Origin: Bolinopsis microptera | Taxonomy: Eukaryota; Ctenophora; Tentaculata; Lobata; Bolinopsidae | DNA length: 64,000 bases | Direction of reading: 5' to 3' | NCBI RefSeq assembly: GCF_026151205.1 | Contig: NC_087076.1 | Coordinates: 3,929,902-3,993,901 of the forward strand | Part shown: positions 1-10,336 of the stretch, piece after piece | Numbering within the stretch: the first letter of the stretch is position 1 | Layout: every line of letters starts with the position of its first letter | Notes under the pieces: generated by a model | What the model was told of the DNA's origin: nothing | Seen by the model: the letters and a program-made list of their open reading frames with translations, nothing else | Database searches by the model: none | Translations under genes and position numbers: made by a program

Positions 1-250
1 ATAGGGAACCTAAGCTACAGCATGGTCTATGTCGACTGTCATTTTGTGAGGCCTGTCATTTTGTAAGGCCGATACCCGTAAGAAAAAAAATTAGATCCAC
101 TACAGGAGCACTTAACAGGATTAAACATTCAGTTCCAGGGGAACACTACCAAAAAATATACTCTGCATTATTGGAATCACAGCACATCTTGCTTACGGAA
201 TAAGTGTTTGGGCTCAGCTCTCAAAGACCAACCAAACGATAAGCTGTTCA
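1..250. other. unassigned flank, no gene seen
   Basis: AT-rich sequence with no reading frame or repeat I can name. It lies just beyond the 3' end of the LINE on the minus strand and contains a short near-repeat (TGTCATTTTGT appears twice near 38-65). Confidence 0.5.
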
Positions 251-2122
251 TAATAAAATAATAATAATAAAATTTGGTAGCTTAAACACAAACTCTAAGC
301 CCAGTGGATAAACCACAAAACTTATGCTCTATTGTGTGAAACAAAGATACTAGATCAAGATAACTATCAAGGAGTGTATGCATAGGACATAAAAAGTTTT
401 GAACAGATCAACATCGGAACAAGTCTTAATTTCAATTGGTAGTTGGTTCCAGATTTTCGGAGCAACAGTCTGAAACGCTCTTGGGTGTGATCTTGTAGAT
501 CCGACGGGTAGGTGTAAGGAGGAAGTTCTTCTGCTACTCGAACTAACAAATGTTACTAGATCACACAGATATGCAGGAGCAACACCATTGACTGCTTTGA
601 AAATCAGTAAGCATAACTTAAACTCAATCCTCTCCTTCACCTTGAGCCAATGAAGGGATTTGAGCTTCTCCTCGACTGAGTCTCTCTTCTTTAATCCAAA
701 AACCAGACGGCATGCTCGGTTCTGAATGTTCTGCAGCTGCGTAATTGAGGCTTGACTACAACCATAGTAAAGTGCATTGCAGTAGTCAAGCGATGAGATT
801 ACAATTGCTTGAGTCAGTGTTCCCATCTGTTTGGTTGTTAGGAATGTTTTCATCTTAGCAAGGTCTCTTAGTTTCAGAAAACACGATGTTTTAAGTTGCT
901 TGATTTGCTCACCAAAGTTTAGTTGAGAGTCGAGACGAAATCCGAGGTTCTTTGCAACAGGTGACAGCCTGACACACGTCTCAGAGTTAACAAACACGCC
1001 CCCTATAGACAGCTGCTGGAGAACAAGCGGTGTCCCAAAGACAAGAATCTCAGTTTTTCCTGCATTGAGCTGTAGATAATGTTTTTTCATCCAGTCATTA
1101 ATTTCTTGGAAACATTTGGGAACATCGTTGATAAGGACGGTGGGCTCCTCGTTTGGCTTGAAACTTTTATACAGCTGATGATCGTCGGCGTAACCCTGGA
1201 TGGAGAAGTTCAAATCATGTGCTGCTGAGTACAAAGAGCGAATGTAGATGTTGAACAGGACCGGACCCAGCACAGAGCCCTGTGGGACTCCAAACTTAAT
1301 CACTATCTCATAAGATTCCTCATTTCCAACTTTAATCGTTTGACATCTACCTGTGAGGAAGCTGCTGAACCATTTCCAAGCTGTCCCTGTTATTCCCAAC
1401 TCATTTCTGAGGATGTTCAGTAGTTTGCAGTGGTCAACTGTATCAAAAGCTGCGCTGAGATCTAGGAGAAGAACAACAGTTGCCTTGCTTTCTGTAGATG
1501 CAATGAGTAGATCGTTAACAACTCTCACAAGCAGAGTCTCGGTGCTGTGTTTTGATTTGTATCCAGACTGCTGTGGGATGTTCAGGTTGTTGTTTTCTAG
1601 ATGTTCATTTAGACGCCTGAGCACTACTCTTTCTATCAACTTGCCCACAAAACTAAGGTTAGATATTGGTCTATAATTCTTGAGATTATCACTATCTAAT
1701 CCCTGGCCCTTGATCAGGGGTGTGATATGAGCTAGTTTAGCGCCATCAATACTGCCAGAAGATAATGAAGCATTTACTATGTCAACTAAGACGGGTAGTA
1801 GAACCTCAAGGTTTTCTTTAAAGATGTTTGCAGGTAGAGGGTCAATTGAAGAAGACTTGATCTCAGATGCCTTGATTATCTCCTCTAGTTCTTCTAGAGT
1901 AGTTGGAGAGAACTCAGCTAGTTTTTCTCCGCAGTAAGAGGGCGTTTGATCGTCAGACTCCACATGATCAAAGTTATTTCGTATTGCCTTTATTTTCTCC
2001 TGAAAATATACGTTATTTTCTCCTGAAAATAACTCAGAAATGTTGTATAAGAATCCTTTTTGGAGACCTAAATGCATACCTCGACAAACATGCCACTTGT
2101 GCACGAGCCAGACCTTATACAA
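251..2122 (-). mobile_element. 5'-truncated CR1/L2-like LINE, reverse transcriptase ORF open
   Basis: A 590-codon open frame (2122 down to 350) encodes a non-LTR reverse transcriptase. Visible blocks are LLLDLSAAFD (about residues 218-227, motif A), GVPQGSVLGP (278-287) and the catalytic YADDHQ (311-316). The C-terminal part has the WNQLP segment usual in CR1/L2/jockey-type elements. The ORF carries no disruption across the RT domain, but the apurinic endonuclease domain expected upstream is absent, so the copy is 5'-truncated. The 3' end on the minus strand runs into a short ATT-rich simple repeat near 251-275, as expected for LINE tails. The first residues, before about residue 20, are probably not original LINE coding. 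A diverged relative lies at 63.0-63.97 kb. The exact clade (CR1, L2 or Rex) is not settled. Confidence 0.9.
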
Positions 2123-2757
2123 AACAGAGGTTAGGAGCTGCTTTTTTCGAAAAAGAGCACACCAAGCCCATTTTTAATCGACTAAAATTGCTTACTGTTC
2201 AAAACTTGTACAAATACCACTGTATATCTGAGATATTTCGAATTATGAAATTTCGCACTCCATACTCGTTGTATTGTACTATAGACTCATCAAAACGTGA
2301 TACAAGCAATGTCATAATCCTCCCAAGAAAAACCAACACTTTTCTTTATATAGCCTCCAAATTGTGGAATAGCATACATAAACGGATTCTAAATGAGAAT
2401 GGGGAAATCCTCACTACTTCTGTATCTTTGGTTAAATTACGCTGTAAAAGTATCATCCTGGGATCTCAATCCATCAACAATAATAACACCTGGACTTACC
2501 ACAACTTTCACATCGCCCCTCACTCAATCACAGACCAAACCATCTCATCACTCACTCACCAAATTGCCGACCCAATATCTATTGAAGTGGCGAAAATTTT
2601 CTAGACAAATGATATTTCGATATTATTGCTGCAGCAGATACAAATACCAACATTATTATATTCCCAAACGTTTGAACCTTTAAATTAACTAGGAAAGTCA
2701 ATCCTCAACTTGACTTTTACTGTTTTAAACAGATATATATTAACTTAATTTATTATT
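2100..2757 (+). mobile_element. 3' fragment of a second, different LINE family
   Basis: From about 2107 to 2604 the plus strand stays open and encodes a peptide resembling the C-terminal tail of a non-LTR retrotransposon polyprotein. It has a segment KLLTVQNLYKYHCISEIFRI followed by an ASKLWNSI block, a usual landmark near the end of such proteins. Its sequence differs from the tail of the neighbouring minus-strand LINE, so it is another family. No RT catalytic motif is present: only the last 150 or so codons and an AT-rich 3' UTR survive. The 5' break abuts the 5' break of the minus-strand LINE, giving a head-to-head pair of truncated elements. Confidence 0.6.
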
Positions 2758-3012
2758 ACTAGCAGGAACCCGTATAATATAACCCTAAACGGTGTCAAGA
2801 CTCAAAATACTAAAATAATTATTACCTATTTAATCGGCGTTTTTGACACCACTTGGGGGCCCAAATTTTCGGCTCTAAAATCATTATTCCTTGGCCAATT
2901 TTTTATTTTTTCATGCCGATTTGAAGGCCATTAAAGCATTTGACCCAGCCAAAAAAGTTCCAGTTGTATATCTTTTACGGTTTTTGCGGAAAGTCGCGTT
3001 AAAGTTGATGCC
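2758..3012 (+). repeat. interspersed repeat R1, plus-strand copy
   Basis: Starts AGCAGGAACCCGT and contains TGACACCACTTGGGG and CCTTGGCCAATTTTT blocks. The same blocks in the same order occur in reverse orientation at about 53545-53735, so this is a dispersed repeat. No protein is encoded. It begins exactly where the LINE 3' fragment ends. Confidence 0.6.
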
Positions 3013-3036
3013 GTGGTGTCAGTAAAATGGCACAGA

Positions 3037-3068
3037 TATATATATATATATCGTCTCGCTTTATATAT
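3037..3068. repeat. (AT)n simple repeat
   Basis: A run of alternating A and T, interrupted once by a short CGTCTCGCTT segment. Confidence 0.7.
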
Positions 3069-3348
3069 AGTAAGATTATTTTTTTTTTACATACTCCTTC
3101 TTAGTGTGGTGACTTGGGGTCCATAAATATAACAATACAAGCTGATAAACCAAAAAGAACAACTGGGGTAGGTAGGTAGCCCTGGTGGGTGCGTAAACTT
3201 TACGGTCTGCTCTCTCCAAGATCAGCCTGCTTCTCCATTTTACCGTGAAGCCTAATTTCTAGTTTTTATAAAATATACAATGCAAGTGCAGGTTTACTAA
3301 TCTTAATCTACGTAACAACTCAATAGCCCAAGTCACCTTTTAGGTTTA

Positions 3349-3430
3349 CAACCTACCAAAACGCGCGCCGAGTTGGACTCGTCGACGGTCAATATATGGA
3401 ACAGATATTTTACGAGTATCACCCGTTAAA
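3349..3430 (+). repeat. interspersed repeat R3, uninterrupted copy
   Basis: Contains CCTACCAAAACGCG, GAGTTGGACTCGT and GATATTTTACGAGTATCAC. A second copy at about 6073-6145 plus 6583-6610 has the same blocks but is split by a LINE insertion. Confidence 0.6.
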
Positions 3431-3539
3431 AGTCACCATACCCGTAGTATATTCCATGGTAATAGAAGAGCTTTAAAGTTTTTCAAATTGTTGCTATAAT
3501 TGATTTAAATAAAAATTTGTTGTTTTCTTGTTTTCTTGA

Positions 3540-3830
3540 AGGCCCTGCTGACCCCGCTGTGCAGGGGGGCGCCGTCTTAGGGGGGCGCCAAATCGTCGTT
3601 TGAATGTGGGACAATTTCGAAAACTTAACTAAAGTACTAGCAAAACTGCACGTTTTGCTCTAGATACACACTTTTTTAGAGATTTTACCGGCGTATTCTT
3701 TAAAATCACCTAATTTGTTCAATTTTATGGAGGGGCACCAAAAGGGGAGGGGGCGCCAACAGGGGGGCGCTTTTTTTGGCAGGGGGGCGCCAACAGGCAA
3801 CGTTACGCCACTGGCGCTACTGGGCCTCCC
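3540..3830. repeat. GC-rich repeat, possible hAT terminus
   Basis: Four copies of GGGGGGCGCC or a close variant lie in two clusters (about 3557-3592 and 3759-3800) within AT-rich DNA. The right edge reads CAACGTTACGCCACTG, whose complement CAGTGGCGTAACGTTG resembles a hAT terminal inverted repeat. I found no matching left end or target duplication, so a truncated hAT-type element is only a suggestion. Confidence 0.35.
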
Positions 3831-3842
3831 CGAGCTGCGATG

Positions 3843-3859
3843 AATTGACATTGTCAATT
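3843..3859. repeat. perfect triloop hairpin (outlier of the cluster)
   Basis: Stem AATTGAC, loop ATT, stem GTCAATT. The same seven-base stem with loop GAT recurs at 4809-4825. Confidence 0.7.
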
Positions 3860-4720
3860 AACACCGATACAATATAGTGTGTAATATATAATGTGCAACT
3901 GTTATTCGTTTTGAAATTTCCTGCCAGCCAGTCTGAGGTGACTTGCAGTCTGTCCTCATGATACTCTGGCAACCTTTGCGGGAAATTATCGGTTACCTGT
4001 GTCCTTTTGGGAGAAAAAATTCCCAGAAAATGAGTAACATCCGTCAAAACTTTAGATATAGGTCAATAATGGAAATAATAATGGGATCATCCGTGAATAA
4101 ATTCGTAACAAATGATTTTCTACATACAGGAATGTGCTGTCCATAATTCCAGGAATCACTCTACACTCGACTGTCACGTAATTTTTAAACATGTTCTCTA
4201 GCTGGTCCTGAATGACTATTCGAAATCCTAACCCACTTATCCATGATCCCAACCCTAAAACCCCATCTTTAACAAAAGCATTATATGCTGAAAACCTAAC
4301 CCTAACGAGAAATTAGATCAACTTCCTTATACTGTAATATCGAGACAGTTTTTCGTCAATATCTCGCCAGGGAAGTATTTTAATCATGTGTCATGGGGGT
4401 GATTCAGAATCAGCGTCCGAAAATACATCGATTCAAGCTGGTCTCTGCAACTGTCGGGGGCTCTTTTAGAAAAATATTGAAGATAGACTGTAAAGTGATT
4501 TAGCTCGGAAAGTTTTGGGGAATTTTATAATCCAATTTTTTCAGGCGTCAACAGTCTAAAATATAAATGGTTGCAATTAATATTACTCGAAAATATAAGC
4601 ATGAACATGATCCAAAAGTGTTAATAGATTATATTGCATGCCATTGTTACGTTCATTATTCTGGATTTATTTGTTATTGTTGTTGACGAATTATTATACT
4701 CGTCTAAATTTCTTCAAAGT

Positions 4721-5605
4721 AGCGCGCGGCGCTTTTTCCTCGAAACTGAACCTGCCTGAAGCTAGAGGCAAGTAGTCCTTGGAGGACTTCGCCGCTTCGA
4801 CGCACCTTAATTGACGATGTCAATTCTTGGCAGCTCGGCGCGGCACAGTAGCGCATCGCGCTACAACGACGCACCGTGCAAACTATTATTTTTACTTCGC
4901 ATCGTTGCAAAGCAACGATTTGGAAGGGTTGACATCGTCAATCAAGGTTAGTCCATTAAAAATGGACAAAAATTGTTTATAAATAATTTTAATTAGCTCG
5001 GTCAGATGCACAACTATTGAAACTGAAATTAAAATTTTTGAGAGATTTAATTTGTAATTGTTTCAAAAATTTTGAATTTGCAAAATTCAGCATTTAAGTT
5101 TTTTAAAGTTTTAAATATTAAAATAAAACCGTAAATTTTGAGTTTAAATAATATGACCACAAACCTATAAAAATTGTATCAAAATAACTAAAACTGTAAA
5201 ATTTATATCAATATAAACCGGAAAAAGCGCGCGGCGAGCATGGAGCAAGCGCCTGCGTTTTGTCATACGTTGTATGACCCGCCGCGCACGAAGTGCGCGG
5301 CTCCCCCCTGTAGCGTCGAAGACGCTACTATAGTGAAGCTACTATAGTGAAGCGACAGTGGGGGTCACCACGTGATACAACCTACGTTAAGAAAACAACA
5401 ATTTCAAGAAAAAAACAACAAATTTATTTAGTATCAATTAAAGCAGAAAAATATATTTTATATATATTATAGCTAGCACGAACTTTATACCAAATATCTT
5501 AAAAGACTTGGAGTAGCATTGTCACACTTTGTATTACCCGCTGCGCACGTGTGCGCGGCTCCCCTATATCGTAGAAATGCTACAGGGGGTCACGATGTGA
5601 TACAA
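4721..5605. repeat. cluster of short perfect hairpins with three-base loops
   Basis: Stem/loop pairs read directly: 4721-4733 (AGCGC, loop GCG); 4774-4788 (AGTCCT, TGG); 4809-4825 (AATTGAC, GAT); 4848-4864 (GTAGCGC, ATC); 4901-4919 (ATCGTTGC, AAA); 4929-4941 (TTGAC, ATC); 4951-4967 (GTCCATT, AAA); 5262-5278 (GTCATAC, GTT); 5281-5301 (GCCGCGCAC, GAA); 5310-5328 (GTAGCGTC, GAA); 5365-5375 (TCAC, CAC). At 5521-5605 a diverged copy of the 5262-5380 block repeats the order, with GCTGCGCAC pairing to GTGCGCGGC and TCAC, loop GAT, GTGA. No protein or known RNA gene is evident. The stems are far more GC-rich than their surroundings. Organellar GC clusters and double-hairpin elements look like this; a nuclear copy of organelle DNA or a small selfish hairpin family are both possible. 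Confidence 0.7.
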
Positions 5606-6145
5606 ATTAGCAAAAGAGTGACTAGAATGTATATACCTTTTACAAAATATGTCGAAAAAATCCAGGGTGACACAGGATCGGAGAGTGCAAACCGAAATGT
5701 TTATGCATCCACCTTTTCCTCCTGAATTCTTGGTTGAATAGACAATTATGCGTTGCAAACTTGATCGTTTTTATTCCAAGTCCATTTGTTTAAAGAAGTA
5801 GTATTATTTATGTATGGACATGGAGTTAGCTTCATTCAATTATAACAATATCAATATAATCAATATCAATATCAGACTAAACAATCGCCCAAAATCAATC
5901 TGAGAATTTTTTAGTCTATAGTACAATCATGATAGTAATAGTAAGTGTGTGCTGCTGCAATTAGATTAGATTACTGCCATTTAAAATTGTTTGGAGTTCA
6001 AGTATCTTTTAAGTCAGCAGCTTGTGGTTGTATTAAACAGCATTTTTAGCAAACAGTACTCTGTTTGCTAAAAATTTAACCTACCAAGACGCGTGCTGAA
6101 TTGGACTCGTTGATGGTTGTCTATTTGGAACAAATATTTTACAAG

Positions 6146-6582
6146 GGATAAAAAGCGGTAGTAAAGTTAAGATATCAGATTTAGATATCAATTTAGAGCC
6201 AACAAATTGAATTGGCTACTTTTACTACTACAACAAAGTGTTTTTATGAAATTTTCTTAGATTTTTATTGAATTTCTATATATAGAAATTTTATATAGGG
6301 TTATTGCTATATTAGATGTTATTAGAAAAGACTTGACTAGTAGAAATCTTGATATTAGACTTAAGAATTTGACTGATTTCGAAGACCTTAGATTTTTGGC
6401 TTTAGATAGGGAGGAATGGAAGAAGTTAGAAGATGGTTGATGTTTTTGTTTTCTTTTTTATGCGTTTTGATATCTATAAGGTGCCTAGGATGCTCTTTTA
6501 AAGAGATATTTCGTACTTTGAAAGATTTACTACTACTACTACTATTGCTATATTATGTGTATATTGTTTGAATAATTTCAAG
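6146..6582 (+). mobile_element. 5'-truncated LINE insertion with 12 bp target duplication
   Basis: The bases ATATTTTACAAG occur at 6134-6145 and again at 6583-6594, flanking this segment; the undisturbed repeat R3 at 3349-3430 shows the empty site. Inside, an open frame ending with TGA at 6438-6440 encodes a LINE C-terminal tail (segments LKNLTDFEDLRFLALD and REEWKKLE). The 3' region has an (ACT)n tract near 6525-6545, probably the tail microsatellite. Only the last 45 or so codons of the polyprotein remain. Confidence 0.75.
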
Positions 6583-6926
6583 ATATTTTACAAGTATCAC
6601 AGGTCTAACAGTGCTGCATGATGGTATTATTTTGTTCACATTTTTAGACAACTTTTGATTTCAAATTTATCAAGATCAGAGATTGAGGGTGTCTAACTTT
6701 ATAGCTAGACAATTACTATTGTTGAAATTACCTGTTTATATTGTTTTAACAATTTAATTATCAAAAAGTTATTTAACATAAAAATACCGACAAAGATAAC
6801 AATATGATATTTGATACACCTCCAAGGCCCAAGCATCACCCATGCAGGTGGCCGTGGTATCATCTGTATATAGTAGTCTATGAGGCTAATATTCAGCATA
6901 TTGATTGCCATCATGTCTCAACTCTT

Positions 6927-7059
6927 CACAGGAGGACTAGTGCAAAGAAACTGCTGCTAACTGCTGCTAACTGCTGCTATGGGCAGGCGCGGGACAGCAG
7001 CAGTTAGCAGCAATTAACAGCAGTTAGCAGCAGTTTCTTTGCACTATAGTCCTCCTGTG
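6927..7059. mobile_element. 133 bp fold-back/MITE-like element
   Basis: Long inverted repeat: the left arm CACAGGAGGACTA, TGCAAAGAAACTG and CTGCTAA units is mirrored on the right. Each arm is about 55 bp and is built of CTGCTAACTG-type tandem units. The flanks carry a candidate 4 bp duplication TCTT (6923-6926 and 7060-7063). No coding capacity. Confidence 0.75.
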
Positions 7060-7212
7060 TCTTAGCTATCCATCACAATAGGAATTATACAGCCTTCTTT
7101 GGTTACTTCAGTGGACATCATTATGATTTCTAAAATCACCAATTAATTCATTATATATTAACGGAATGTTACTGTGTTGCAGGATGCGCCCTAGAAGAAC
7201 AATATTTTTGTT

Positions 7213-7600
<388 letters not shown>

Positions 7601-7827
7601 AACACTTCTATTCAACCTTGATTATTTATGCTTTAATTGATTTTCTATTTTTTCTATGAGATAATGCATTTCATCTTCAGATTAATGTCTGGTCATTCAG
7701 TTAGTAAAGGCAGAGATGGCCGAAAAGTCATTGTATTCTCAAATAAGATTTAAGTCACAATGTTTATAAACTCTTCTGCAACTAAATCTCATCATTTGTG
7801 AAAAATGGGTTATTTCACCCTTATCAG

Positions 7828-8612
7828 ATCTTATAGAACAAACTGGTTTGACCTTGTCAGAAATCAAAATGATTCAAGCAAAAGCCTCAGGAAAACTTTG
7901 TCCTAGGATTTTTCAAGTCACCCCATCCATGAAAGAAGGGTTTGACTGGTCATTTGGATGTAGAAACCTTGATGTACCTTTTGGATGCCTATTGAAAGAG
8001 GGTAAAGTGTTGGAAATATGGGGAGCTTCTGGAAGCGGTAAAACTCAATTGTCACTTCAAATGTGTTCTGCAATTCCCCCAGAATATTGCTCTGCTTATA
8101 TCAGTACTGAAGGTAGTATATCAACATCTAGACTCTTTGATATCTGTAGTGCAAGGGGTATGACTAGTGCTAACTGTGATATGCTGACATGCACCACTGT
8201 TGATAGCTTCTCTGATTGTGTTCTTAGGCAACTCCCCCTTCTTTTGGCTACTAAGCCTGTGAAATTAATTGTAATTGATTCCATTGCAGCTCCGTTTAGG
8301 GCCGGAGAAATTGAAGGAGGTGGAGTGAGAAGGGCCCAAAAAATTCGTTCCATTGGTCAGCAGCTAAAATACCTTTCCTCTAAATACAAATTACTGGTAG
8401 TGATACTGAATCAAGCAACTGACCATCCCATCAAGGGCACACAACCAGCATTAGGTATGACTTGGTCTTACTTGATTAATAGTCGTCTTAGAATAGAGAA
8501 GCTGGGATACGATAATATGATTGGTGCTCGGAGGGTTAGTGCTGACAAAGGCTCATGTGTAAAATCAGGAACTTTTGTCGACTGTACAATTCAAAAAGAA
8601 GGCTTGTTATAG
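7828..8612 (+). CDS. XRCC3: XRCC3-like RAD51 paralogue, last coding exon
   Basis: RAD51-family ATPase core. Counting from the TTG at 7848, the Walker A motif GASGSGKT is at about residues 59-66 and the Walker B strand LIVIDS at about 140-145. The VIDSIAAPFR stretch and the PALGMTW segment near the C-terminus match XRCC3 better than RAD51 or DMC1. XRCC3 pairs with RAD51C and acts in homologous-recombination repair. The frame is open upstream of 7828 only to a stop at 7767; a good acceptor (pyrimidine-rich tract then TTATCAG) ends at 7827, giving an exon starting in phase 1. No ATG-initiated N-terminus is present, so an upstream exon coding for the N-terminal domain is missing from what I can recognise. 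The stop is TAG after EGLL. TMEM18 follows 336 bp downstream on the same strand. Confidence 0.8.
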
Positions 8613-8948
8613 AACTTGAATATTTGGCTGGGTTTTTTTAATGGGTTGCAGTCTCTCACTGCAGTCTTTTCTTTTCTTGAAAAAAATTGTCTTTTTTTGC
8701 ATATTAATTTATTAACATTTTATAAATATAAATCACTATCACGTACAAAATATTTCTTTTCTATTCGAATTATGAAGTATTTAAACAATTTAACTTAGTT
8801 TTGTGTTTTGATGGAATTTACAATATTTAAAATTACTCTTTGTAGTGTTACTGGAATGGCTTTTCATTGTTTCGTGATAACATTTTTACCAGCCTGTTAG
8901 TTAATCAATTTATTGACCTATTAAAGTCTAGGCTGTCACCTATTTTTC

Positions 8949-9707
8949 ATGAATCAATCCATCTCAATTATGGAACCAGATTTACAAGGCTTTGAGGACA
9001 CTCAAAAAATGTTCTGGGACGTTATTTACAAAGTTTGTATCCATTTTTATTCATACCTTCTTTAAATGTAGAATGCTAGCTATTTGTATCATACAGTAGC
9101 ATCACAGATTATATTTTTTAAATATTCAAAAATCAAACCTTGACTAAATTTTCATCTTTAATGTAATTATCTTAACTAATTTATTTTAATAAATAACAAT
9201 TTCAGACTGACTGGACAGAGTGGTGGCTGGTGTCTGTGCAGACGTTCCATGTACTGATGTTCTGCCTTGTTGTTATCTCACATCGTGCTAACTGGAACCT
9301 TATCTCTGCAATTACATTCCTTTTCCTGCTTACTCTAATGTACTTTGCTCAGACGCTGAACACAATTGCAGCTCAGAACTATGATCAGTTTACCAATGAA
9401 CAATACTTTGACAGTGATGGACTTTTTATTACTCTTGTGTTGCTTCTACCGTGTGCTCTGAATTGCATCCTTTTTATTGTAAGTATTGTTAAAACTTGTA
9501 AAAAAGATTATCATTTCAGCTCTTTTAGAGTGAAAATATATTAAAATTTATAATTAATTAATCTTACCAAACAACTCTATACAAAATTATTGCTCTACAA
9601 AATAAATATTTCAGTTCTCTTGGTTGTTGCAGTCCTGGACTCTTATGGTCGATCTAAAGACCCAACAAGCAAAGAGATATGTAGCGTCACAGAAGAAGGA
9701 CAAATAG
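8949..9707 (+). CDS. TMEM18: TMEM18, complete three-exon gene
   Basis: Exons 8949-9032, 9206-9478 and 9615-9707 join in phase 0 to give 149 residues. Introns begin GTTTGT and GTAAGT and end TTTCAG and TTTCAG. The product matches TMEM18, a small multi-pass protein of the nuclear envelope/ER linked to body weight in mammals. Exon 2 starts TDWTEWW, equivalent to the family's TDW-E-W opening, followed by TFHVLMFC and three further hydrophobic stretches with the QYFDS-GLFI block between them. The C-terminus is basic (VASQKKDK), as in the family. The start ATG 8949 gives an N-terminal region with EPDLQGFEDT; a second ATG at 8970 is in frame. Length is close to the usual 140 or so residues. No defects. 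Confidence 0.93.
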
Positions 9708-10336
9708 CCACATCAAATATTATTAAATTAATTTATCATCAGAAGATCTAATTATGCATGGTTGGTTTTACATTGCTTGACAAAATAACTTGAGAATATT
9801 ACCTGAGCATGTTAATATTTTTAATTTTCGGACAGGAATTTATTGATTTTTTCGAGCCTAAGCTTTATTCGGGACACCGTGACATGAACAGTTCAAATAG
9901 CTATTTTTGAAATCTTCAGATTTTTTCATTCAGAACTTTTATGGTTCTCGATTAAATCTATCATGAGGGGGTTTTATTTTGGCATTGTATTTTTCAATTG
10001 GCATTGTATTTTTCAATTGAATAATTATGTGAATGTTATTGAAAATGTATCTATTCAGTGCTCTTGATGATTCTATTCATAATCACTGCACACAAACAAA
10101 CGTGAAACTCTATTCGACCAACTGTTCTACCGACTATTCGAACGGTGCATTTCTACGAATACACATAAATATATTTATAAAATATAAATGCATACAAAAT
10201 TTTATAATTCAATTGTAATTAACAATAAAAATATCAGCAAAACCAGATTTAATGGAATGATTCATTCATGATCCATTCATGGATTAATTCTATTACTTCG
10301 TGATATCTCAACATTTAATAACACTATTTTTTCTAG
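9708..10336. other. intergenic gap before the serpin array
   Basis: AT-rich, no convincing exon. A near-duplicate of GGCATTGTATTTTTCAATTG lies at 9981-10019. The end (pyrimidine run, then TTTTTTCTAG) is a good splice acceptor directly before the serpin ATG, so the 5' UTR exon and promoter of serpin copy 1 may lie in this gap. Confidence 0.5.

Noticed and set aside
1903-2106. N-terminal part of a plus-strand frame running into the second LINE fragment
   Set aside because: This part is antisense to the minus-strand LINE; only the stretch after about 2107 has LINE-like protein.
4230-4310. CCTAACCCTAACG-like stretch suggesting interstitial telomere repeats
   Set aside because: Only two partial units; similar CCTAACCC-rich text near 26880-26950 is equally loose.
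7686-7751. ATG frame MSGHSVSKGRDGRKVIVFSN after a TCTTCAG acceptor-like site
   Set aside because: Does not match XRCC3 N-termini or any family I know and ends in a stop; splicing into the 7828 exon is not supported.
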